Assembly (NCBI GenBank): GCA_027306785.1 | Contig: DAHUZB010000020.1 | Span: forward strand, 1-35,828 | Direction of reading: 5' to 3' | DNA length: 35,828 nucleotides | Origin: Vulcanimicrobiota bacterium | GTDB lineage: Bacteria > Vulcanimicrobiota > Vulcanimicrobiia > Vulcanimicrobiales > Vulcanimicrobiaceae | Part shown: positions 31,147 to 35,828 of the stretch, one piece after another | Layout: the number at the start of each line of letters is the position of its first letter | How positions within the stretch are numbered: the stretch's first letter is position 1 | Notes under the pieces: model-generated | What the model was told of the DNA's origin: nothing | The model's database searches: none | The model's input: the letters and a program-made list of their open reading frames with translations, nothing else | Made by a program: the position numbers and the translations under genes

Positions 31147-32334
31147 TTAATGCAGGCGCGGTGCCGGATCGATCGGTTTGCCGTGAAAGCGCACTTCGAA
31201 GTGCAGGTGCGGACCGGTCGACTGCCCGGTCGAACCGACGGCGCCGATCGCCTGCCCGCGTTGAACGTGCTGCCCGACCGAGACGTAGATCGCCGAGAGA
31301 TGGCCGTAGCCGGTAGAGTACCCGCCGCCGTTATCGAGCAGAATGTAGTTGCCGTAGCCGCCGTACCACTGCGCGAGCAGAACGGTACCCGTCGCCGCCG
31401 CGGTGACCGTCGTTCCCGTCGGTGCCGCGATGTCCAAGCCTTGATGGAACTCCGGGCTGCCGCCGAAGGGATTGGAACGCCACCCGAACGGCGAGGTGAT
31501 CGTGCCGGTGATGGGCCACGAGAAGGTGCCGGTGCCGCTCGCGGGCTCGGCCGTTCCGGCGATACCCGCCGCTTTGCGCTGCGCTTCGATCTCGCGCTGC
31601 CGCTCCTGGATCAGTTGCTCCAGCTGCGCCTCCTCGGAGGCCGAGATATCTTCCATCTGGGCGACCTGGGCGGCGACGTGGCGCCGCTCCTGATCGGCGA
31701 GGACGACGAGATTGCGACGTTCGTCGGCGAGCGAGGCGAGCTGCGTGCGCGCACGCTGCTGCGCCTGGGCCTCGTTCTGCAACGCGAGCTGCGTCCGTTC
31801 GAGATTCCGCTCGACCGATGCGACGTGCGATTCGGCGGCCTTGCGCTCGCGCACGGCCTGCTCGTTCGCGTCGATAAGCAGTCGGAGATCTTCCCAACGC
31901 TCCACGAAATCGGTGAAGCTGTGCGCGGAGAGCAGCACCGCGGCGTAGCTCAGATTGCCGTTTTCGTAGATGTCGACGAGGCGGCGGCGCAGCGCGGCGT
32001 CGTGGAGCGCGAGCGAGCGTTTTGCCGCATCGAGTTGAATCGTGTTCCAAGCGATGCGGTGCTCGAGCCCGCGTCGACGCACGTCGAGAGCGCCGAGTTG
32101 TGCGTTCACCGCGCCGATCGCGCGATTCGTCTCGTCGAGCTGCGCTTTGAGGCCCTGCACCTTGACGGTCGCCGTACCGAGCTCGAGCTTCTTCCGATGC
32201 AGGCGCGCATGGAGCGTCTCGCTCTTGCGCCGTTCGGCTTCGATGCGCTGCTGCAGCGTTTGCGCGCGCAGCGGCAGCACGCTCGGCGCGAGCGCGAGAA
32301 TGCAGAGGGCGGCGGCGAAACGGGCGAGCTTCAC
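31147..32334 (-). CDS. EnvC/PcsB-like murein hydrolase activator with LytM (M23) domain
   Basis: A 395-residue exported protein. Residues 1-24 are a signal peptide (KLARFAAALCILALAPSVLP). Residues 26-255 form long coiled coils that fold back as in EnvC and PcsB, and interact with FtsX. The LytM/M23 domain spans 270-395: FHQGLDIAAP (His297, Asp301), YGHLS (His345) and GPHLHFE (His376, His378). These zinc ligands are intact, so this could be an active endopeptidase rather than the inactive LytM of EnvC. GTG 32334 overlaps the response-regulator stop. Its position in an ftsEX operon fits a hydrolase or activator under FtsEX control. Direct enzymatic activity is predicted from ligands only. Confidence 0.9.
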   Translation of the reverse strand: MKLARFAAALCILALAPSVLPLRAQTLQQRIEAERRKSETLHARLHRKKLELGTATVKVQGLKAQLDETNRAIGAVNAQLGALDVRRRGLEHRIAWNTIQLDAAKRSLALHDAALRRRLVDIYENGNLSYAAVLLSAHSFTDFVERWEDLRLLIDANEQAVRERKAAESHVASVERNLERTQLALQNEAQAQQRARTQLASLADERRNLVVLADQERRHVAAQVAQMEDISASEEAQLEQLIQERQREIEAQRKAAGIAGTAEPASGTGTFSWPITGTITSPFGWRSNPFGGSPEFHQGLDIAAPTGTTVTAAATGTVLLAQWYGGYGNYILLDNGGGYSTGYGHLSAIYVSVGQHVQRGQAIGAVGSTGQSTGPHLHFEVRFHGKPIDPAPRLH

Positions 32335-33284
32335 GGGCGGCGCTTGTCCTTCACGAAGACGGAGCCGGCGATCGACTTCGCGTAGCGCTTGAGCTCCGCG
32401 GCCGCCTCGCCGATTTGGGCGTAGTTGGTGAGCTGATCGCGGTCGTTCATCACGATCGCGATCGAGAGCGACATGATCGGAAAGCGATTGAGCGCGCCGC
32501 GTCGGTCGCGCGTCTCGATGTACCCGGCGTGCAGATCCTTCGCGGTGTAGAGGTTGCGGATGTCGCGATCGAAGTCGGCGATGATCTCGCGCGCGATCTC
32601 CTCGGCGCGATCCGGCTGCGTGACGACGATCAGGTCGTCGCCGCCGATATGCCCGACGAAATCGCGCGCGGTTCCGCGCCGACGCACCGCTTCGACCGCG
32701 CTGCGCGCTTCGAGCTGTATCGCCTCGTCGCCGTGCGTGAAGCCGTATACGTCATTGAATGCCTTGAAGTTATCGAGATCGAGGTAAAGCACCGCGAACG
32801 GCTCGCGCTTTTCCAGGCGACGGCGCAGGTCGCTTTCGATCGCGAGGTTGCCGGGCAGACGCGTGAGCGGCGAGAGCGACGAGTCGGTCTCGACGCGACG
32901 AATCTTCGCGCGTACCCGTGCGAGCAGTTCTTGGGGGCCGAACGGCTTCGTGATGTAGTCGTCGGCACCGGCCTCGAAGCCGCGCAGTTTGTCCTCGGTC
33001 TCGCTTTTGGCGGTGAGGATGATGATCGGCACGTTGGCGACGAGCGGGTTGGCATGCCCGCGAATATGCTGCGCCACTTCGTAGCCGTCCATGTGCGGCA
33101 TCATCAGGTCGAGCAGCACGACGTCGGGCTCGTATTCGTCGATGAGCGCGAGGGCCTCGCGGCCGTCGGCCGCCGTTTGCACGCTGAATCCGGCGAGCTC
33201 GAGATTGGTCGAGATGATCTTGCGCAGGTTGCGGTCGTCGTCGACGACGAGGACGCGATGCTCGGTGGTCTCGACGTTTCTCAT
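32331..33284 (-). CDS. response regulator: REC plus degenerate GGDEF domain
   Basis: A 317-residue protein. The receiver domain (10-125) has the acidic pair Asp15/Asp16, phospho-acceptor Asp59 (VVLLDLMMP), Thr91 and Lys113 (TKPFG). The output domain (about 135-310) is GGDEF-like, with LTRLPGNLAIE, LYLDLDNFKAFND and HGDEAI, but the signature reads GGDDL (214-218) in place of GG[D/E]EF. No RxxD inhibitory site is visible upstream. The altered motif may reduce or abolish diguanylate cyclase activity, or switch it to another nucleotide product. The start ATG overlaps the kinase stop, and the stop overlaps the M23 gene, so this protein is translated in step with both. Confidence 0.9.
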   Translation of the reverse strand: MRNVETTEHRVLVVDDDRNLRKIISTNLELAGFSVQTAADGREALALIDEYEPDVVLLDLMMPHMDGYEVAQHIRGHANPLVANVPIIILTAKSETEDKLRGFEAGADDYITKPFGPQELLARVRAKIRRVETDSSLSPLTRLPGNLAIESDLRRRLEKREPFAVLYLDLDNFKAFNDVYGFTHGDEAIQLEARSAVEAVRRRGTARDFVGHIGGDDLIVVTQPDRAEEIAREIIADFDRDIRNLYTAKDLHAGYIETRDRRGALNRFPIMSLSIAIVMNDRDQLTNYAQIGEAAAELKRYAKSIAGSVFVKDKRRP

Positions 33285-34279
33285 CGGCGCTCCGGGAGTC
33301 GAATGGTAAAGGTGGAGCCCGCGTGCGGGGCGCTCGCGACCTCGAGCGTTCCGCCGTGCGCCCGCGCGATCTCGCGCGCGACGAAGAGCCCGAGGCCGTA
33401 GCCGCTCGTGGACGCGCTGAGCGAGCGTTCGGAGCGGTAGAAGCGTTCGAAGATGTACGGCAGATGCTCGGCCGCAATACCGATGCCGTGGTCGCGGATG
33501 CGAATCTCGATCGTTCCCGCGTCGGTCGCGGCGGCGAGTTCGACCGTCGAATCCTCGGCCGAGTACTTCAACGCGTTATCGACGAGATTCGCGATCGCCT
33601 CGGCGAGCAGCTCGGGATCGACGTTCACCTCGATCTCCTCGACCCGGCGCTCGATGCGTGCAAGGGCGTGCGCGGGTACGCGCGCGAGCGCGCGATCGAT
33701 CAGCGCGGCCAGGCGCACGCGCTCGCGTCGGGCGAGCAGGTGCTCGGGCTCCACGCGTGCGGCCGAGAGGAGTTGCTCGACCGCGACGGTGAGGCGGTCG
33801 GCTTCGTGCTCGATCGTCGCCAGATACTCCGCGCGCTGTGCGGCCGTATTCTCGGGATTCTCGCGCAGCGTGGTTGCGAAGGCTTTGATCGAAGCGATCG
33901 GGGTTTTGAGTTCGTGCGAGACGGAAGAGACGATCTCGCGTTTGAGGCGATCGATCGCGTCGAAGCGCTGCTGCGCGCCGAACGAGAGTAGCCAGCCGCC
34001 GTCGACCGAGAGCACGGTTGCATGCAGCGTGCGCCGGCGTTCGTCGTTGGTCCAGCAGCGCAGCACGCTCGGCACCACGGCGAATCCGAGCGGCGGATCG
34101 ACGTGCGCGAAGAGCTCGTCGAGCGTGCGCTCGAGCGCGTCGGCGCGCGCGATGCCGGTCACGTCGGCCGCGGCGGCGCTCCACGCCGAGACGCGTCCCT
34201 CGGGCGTGAGCGTGACGATCGCGTCCGAGATGCAGCGCTCGAGCGCATCGAAATCGACGTCGACGCGCAGACGCGTCAC
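33281..34279 (-). CDS. cytoplasmic PAS-containing sensor histidine kinase
   Basis: A 332-residue histidine kinase without membrane helices. Residues 1-100 form a PAS fold (LERCISDAIVTLTPEGRVSA). The dimerisation helix holds the phospho-acceptor His122 in SSVSHELKTPIAS. The ATP-binding domain follows, with N-box NLVDNALKYS (Asn235), G1 RDHGIGI (Asp263), F-box YIFERFYRSERS and G2 SGYGLGLFVA. All parts are intact. I placed the start at GTG 34279, overlapping the ftsX stop, because upstream codons in this frame are antisense or shadow. Its partner is almost surely the REC/GGDEF protein that follows. As a soluble kinase it must read a cytoplasmic signal or an interaction with FtsE/FtsX. Confidence 0.9.
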   Translation of the reverse strand: MTRLRVDVDFDALERCISDAIVTLTPEGRVSAWSAAAADVTGIARADALERTLDELFAHVDPPLGFAVVPSVLRCWTNDERRRTLHATVLSVDGGWLLSFGAQQRFDAIDRLKREIVSSVSHELKTPIASIKAFATTLRENPENTAAQRAEYLATIEHEADRLTVAVEQLLSAARVEPEHLLARRERVRLAALIDRALARVPAHALARIERRVEEIEVNVDPELLAEAIANLVDNALKYSAEDSTVELAAATDAGTIEIRIRDHGIGIAAEHLPYIFERFYRSERSLSASTSGYGLGLFVAREIARAHGGTLEVASAPHAGSTFTIRLPERR

Positions 34280-35157
34280 GTCCGCAGGTGTCGCCCGACG
34301 GAGATCCACGACGCGACCGCGCCGATCGCGGCTCCGGTGAGGAAGAGTTCGAGCAGCATCATCGGTCCGTCGATGTGCGCGGTGTTCAACTGCACCCACG
34401 GCAGCGCGAGCACGAGCTTCGGCCAGAGCCACAGCCGCGCCGAGACGAGCACGACGACCGCGATGAATGAACCCGCGATGCCGTCGAGCATGCCCTCGAA
34501 GATGAACGGCGCGCGGATGTACATGTTGGTCGCGCCGACCAGCTGCATGATCGAGATCTCACGGCGTCGCGCGAAGACGGTAAGGCGGATCGTATTCGAG
34601 ATGATGATTCCGGCGACCAGGAAGAACGTGACGATCACGCCGATGCCGACCTTGCGCAGCACGCCGCCGAGCGCGAGCAGCCGCGCCACCACCGTCTGCG
34701 GAAAGACCACGTTCGCCACGGCGTCCATCTTTTTCAGCGATGCGGCGACCGCGGGAACGGAATCGGGGTCGACCACCTTCACGCGCAGCTTGTCGGGCAG
34801 CGGGTTCTCGGTGAGCAGCGAGGTATCGATGATGCCCTGCGTGCGCGCGCGCAACTCCGCGAGCCCCTGTTTCTTCGAGACGAATGCGACCGAGGCGATG
34901 CGCGGATCGTGCGCGAGCGCGGTACGCACCGCGTCCTCTTGATGCGGGCTCGCATCGTTCGTGAAGTAGACCGAGATCTCGATCTGACTCAGGATGTCGT
35001 TGCCCAGACCCGCGAGCGTGGAACGAACGAAGAGAAAGGCACCGAGGAGGATGATGGTGAGAGCGACCGTGCCGATCGCGGTCGCTTGCATGCCGGCGTT
35101 GCGCGTGAAGTTGCGCAGCACCTCACCCAGAAAGAATTTGACCTTGCCCCAGTCCAA
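34276..35157 (-). CDS. ftsX: cell division permease FtsX
   Basis: A 293-residue protein with the FtsX layout: a short cytoplasmic N-terminus (KVKFFLGEVLRNFTRN), TM1 at about 24-46, an external domain (47-165) and three further membrane helices (about 170-192, 217-240, 262-284). FtsX transmits ATP hydrolysis by FtsE to extracellular murein hydrolases. The external domain should contact the coiled-coil M23 protein encoded downstream. The TTG at 35157 begins exactly where the family's first conserved helix begins and overlaps ftsE by 35 bases; no ATG or GTG fits. Its stop overlaps the kinase start (GTGA), so the two are translationally coupled. Confidence 0.93.
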   Translation of the reverse strand: MDWGKVKFFLGEVLRNFTRNAGMQATAIGTVALTIILLGAFLFVRSTLAGLGNDILSQIEISVYFTNDASPHQEDAVRTALAHDPRIASVAFVSKKQGLAELRARTQGIIDTSLLTENPLPDKLRVKVVDPDSVPAVAASLKKMDAVANVVFPQTVVARLLALGGVLRKVGIGVIVTFFLVAGIIISNTIRLTVFARRREISIMQLVGATNMYIRAPFIFEGMLDGIAGSFIAVVVLVSARLWLWPKLVLALPWVQLNTAHIDGPMMLLELFLTGAAIGAVASWISVGRHLRT

Positions 35158-35828
35158 GATAGTAATAGCCCCGTTCTTCGTCGGTAACGACCTTGCCGTC
35201 TTCCAGGCGCACCACGCGGCGGCGCATACGGTCGACGACGGCCTGATTGTGGGTGGCGACGAGCACCGTCGTGCCCTTGAGGTTGATGCGTAGCAGCAGC
35301 TCCATGATCTCGGTCGTGTTGGCCGGATCGAGGTTGCCGGTCGGCTCGTCGCAGAGAAGGATCTTCGGATTGTTCACGAGCGCGCGCGCGATCGCGGTGC
35401 GCTGCTGCTCGCCGCCCGAGAGCTCGCTCGGAAACATGCGGCTCTTGTGCGCGAGCCCGACCAGGTCGAGCGCGCGCGGCACCTGCCGCATCACGTCTTT
35501 GGTGTGCGAGCCGGTCACCTGCATCGCGAAGGCCACGTTCTCCCACACGGTTTTGTCCGAGAGCAGCTTGAAGTCTTGGAAGACGACGCCGAGGTGACGG
35601 CGCAGCGCGGGGACGCGCCCGCGCGCCAGACGGTCGACGCGAATGCCGTCGACCGTGATCTCGCCGGAGGTCGGCAGCTGCTCGCGGTAGAGCAAGCGGA
35701 GCAAGCTCGATTTGCCCGTTCCGGAATGGCCGACGAGGAAGACGAAGTCGCCTTTGGCGATCTCGAGGCTCACGCCGTCGAGGGCGCGCACGCCATTGGG
35801 ATAGATCAGCGATACGCCGCGCAGAGAA
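35123..35828 (-). CDS. ftsE: cell division ATPase FtsE (first one or two residues outside window)
   Basis: An ABC-type ATPase of about 235 residues, with nearly the entire protein inside the window. The visible N-terminus reads SLRGVSLIYPNGVRALDGVS, so only about one or two residues are missing. Walker A is GHSGTGKSS, the Q-loop is VVFQDFKLL, the signature is LSGGEQQR, Walker B is ILLCDEPTGNLD and the H-loop is VATHNQ. The body matches FtsE rather than a transport ATPase in size and in its linkage to ftsX. FtsE drives septal wall hydrolysis through FtsX. The gene is the first of the ftsEX-kinase-regulator-hydrolase-protease operon seen here, but more genes may precede it beyond 35828. Confidence 0.93.
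   Translation of the reverse strand, partial: SLRGVSLIYPNGVRALDGVSLEIAKGDFVFLVGHSGTGKSSLLRLLYREQLPTSGEITVDGIRVDRLARGRVPALRRHLGVVFQDFKLLSDKTVWENVAFAMQVTGSHTKDVMRQVPRALDLVGLAHKSRMFPSELSGGEQQRTAIARALVNNPKILLCDEPTGNLDPANTTEIMELLLRINLKGTTVLVATHNQAVVDRMRRRVVRLEDGKVVTDEERGYYYLGLGQGQILSG

Noticed and set aside
1-35828. CRISPR arrays, insertion sequences, phage genes, rRNA or tRNA genes
   Set aside because: No regular spaced repeats, transposase or integrase motifs, terminal inverted repeats or structured RNA genes were seen on either strand.

Overview
The window is a very gene-dense, GC-rich bacterial chromosome segment. About 36 protein genes were found on both strands, many of them sharing ATGA, GTGA or TTG start/stop overlaps, and I see no RNA gene, insertion sequence, phage gene or CRISPR array. 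The content is housekeeping: cell division (MinC, two MinD, MinE, FtsE, FtsX, RodA), envelope proteolysis and hydrolysis, RNase E/G and FabG. A Min system, an EnvC-like hydrolase and a signal-peptide-bearing M48 protease suggest a Gram-negative-type, rod-shaped cell. The codon style (dominant GCG/ATC/CTC, frequent GCGATCGC) and the odd gene set resemble deep-branching uncultured phyla such as Eremiobacterota (WPS-2). That placement is inference, not proof.

Layout, left to right. 1-3.0 kb: the N-terminal part of fabG, a pseudopilin, then a divergent membrane protein plus winged-helix regulator behind a promoter that overlaps a perfect inverted repeat, and a MOSC protein. 3.0-9.4 kb: a MoxR/DUF58-type cluster (polytopic membrane protein, DUF4129, DUF4350, MoxR, DUF58, then SpoIIM on the other strand and an RDD protein). 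9.5-11.1 kb: an ECF41-like sigma factor with a fused SnoaL-like domain, flanked on both sides by VOC-fold proteins. 11.2-14.2 kb: an M48 metalloprotease and a DUF697 membrane protein. 14.4-18.9 kb: minC-minD-minD-minE, an AlkB-like oxygenase and rodA. 18.9-24.1 kb: an OsmC protein and a P3A-like P-type ATPase, a methyltransferase, an LRR protein with an Imm26-like N-terminus, and a double PilZ protein. 24.4-27.9 kb: a long RNase E/G with a histone-H1-like tail and an HAD phosphatase. 27.8-28.3 kb: the frameshifted remnant of a small secreted protein and a clear intrinsic terminator. 28.3-35.8 kb, all on the minus strand: ftsE-ftsX-histidine kinase-response regulator/GGDEF-M23 hydrolase-two S41 proteases.

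The last block is the strongest candidate for a new system. A cytoplasmic PAS kinase and a response regulator with an altered GGDEF domain are translationally coupled between FtsEX and the LytM-type hydrolase that FtsEX normally controls, with two carboxy-terminal proteases downstream. This suggests a phospho-relay or cyclic-dinucleotide input into septal wall cleavage. The tandem MinD paralogues, the ECF41/VOC unit and the basic tail of RNase E are the other points worth a second look.
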